A stretch of 14,480 bases of DNA from Candidatus Cloacimonadota bacterium (lineage in GTDB: Bacteria > Cloacimonadota > Cloacimonadia > Cloacimonadales > Cloacimonadaceae), in NCBI GenBank assembly GCA_023421135.1, contig JAEZUG010000085.1:1-14480 (forward strand), given 5' to 3'. The notes under the pieces are model-generated. The model saw nothing but the letters and a program-made list of their open reading frames with translations, had not been told where the DNA came from and did no database searches. Both the position numbers and the translations under genes were made by a program. Shown in pieces: positions 14,404 through 14,480 of this stretch. How positions within the stretch are numbered: position 1 is the first letter of the stretch; each line of letters opens with the position of its first letter.

Positions 14404-14436
14404 GAGCCGTATGCGGGAGAACCGCACGTACGGTTC
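14404..14436 (+). ncRNA. Group II intron domain V (catalytic hairpin)
   Basis: The 33-base hairpin starts GAGCCGTATGCGG and ends CCGCACGTACGGTTC, the highly conserved domain V. The catalytic triad AGC is at 14405-14407, the usual 2-base bulge is in the 3' strand, and a GAGA-type loop closes it. It binds the catalytic metal ions for splicing. Confidence 0.93.
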
Positions 14437-14478
14437 GGAGGGAGGGGAGCCAGTAATGGGTAACTCCCCTACCCCTAT
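14437..14478 (+). ncRNA. Group II intron domain VI with branch-point adenosine
   Basis: A stem of AGGGGAG (14443-14449) and CTCCCCT (14464-14470) is followed by an unpaired A at 14471. The outer pairs GGG (14440-14442) and CCC (14472-14474) enclose it. The bulged A lies 8 bases from the 3' end, the normal branch-point position, which places the 3' splice site after 14478. Confidence 0.85.
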
Positions 14479-14480
14479 CT

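Larger units (their letters stand above)
12603..14478 (+). mobile_element. Group II intron, apparently full length
   Basis: The element begins with GTGCGCC (12603), the standard group II 5' consensus, and ends with AT at 14477-14478, fitting the AY 3' consensus. About 460 bases of structured, purine-rich RNA (domains I-III and the start of IV, 12603-13066) precede the reverse transcriptase gene in domain IV. Domains V and VI follow it (14404-14478). This region includes AACCGGAAGCGAACG (12709-12723), like a conserved domain I segment of bacterial introns. Total length is about 1.88 kb. It lies immediately 3' of a palindrome and on the strand opposite to the tape measure gene. All parts needed for splicing appear present. 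The subclass is not assigned: the domain V triad is AGC, as in IIA/IIB introns, while insertion after a hairpin and the lack of an endonuclease domain recall IIC introns. Confidence 0.9.

Overview
The window reads as chromosomal DNA from a Gram-negative bacterium of the FCB/Cloacimonadota type. The reasons are a lipid-A-type ABC exporter next to a heptosyltransferase, a secreted protein with a C-terminal sorting domain like that of type IX secretion, moderate GC content, and the heptamer tandem repeats between genes. The phylum is an inference from these traits and from general familiarity; no marker gene in the window proves it.

Layout. Bases 1 to about 37 look like the 3' end of a 5S rRNA, so an rRNA operon probably lies to the left. 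A block of 7-bp tandem repeats follows (48-174). Next come a thiol peroxidase gene (tpx, 258-761) with its own promoter and dyad, and a tRNA-Arg(ACG) gene (825-901) with a good promoter and an intrinsic terminator (911-934). Only 15 bases after that terminator a compact plus-strand operon begins: an MsbA-like ABC exporter, a family 9 glycosyltransferase (heptosyltransferase), a CDP-glycerol glycerophosphotransferase-like enzyme, a TatD-like nuclease and a TcdA/ThiF-family enzyme. These five genes overlap by 4-8 bases. An ATP-grasp enzyme of unknown substrate follows after 47 bases. The first three genes point to synthesis and export of an envelope glycolipid. The last three are housekeeping or unassigned.

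The right half is accessory. A 427-base gap (7676-8102) holds a tandem/inverted repeat cluster. It ends in a leader whose three short complementary segments could switch access to the ribosome binding site of the next gene, a secreted protein with a sorting domain (8103-9350). A very G-rich 397-base gap (9351-9747) contains a 17-bp motif in four copies, one inverted. Two of these flank an exact A5-G5-T5-G5-A5 block. On the minus strand, 9748-12537 encodes a phage tail tape measure protein with no tail genes downstream of it, suggesting a prophage remnant or prophage edge.

Just upstream of the tape measure gene, after another heptamer repeat and a double-hairpin palindrome, lies an apparently complete group II intron (12603-14478, plus strand). 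It encodes a reverse transcriptase/maturase without an endonuclease domain and has clear domains V and VI. It sits immediately 3' of a hairpin and is antisense to the phage gene. The best candidates for something undescribed are the repeat structure at 9502-9652, the leader switch at 8066-8097 and the palindromic target of the intron. No complete new defence or metabolic system is visible.
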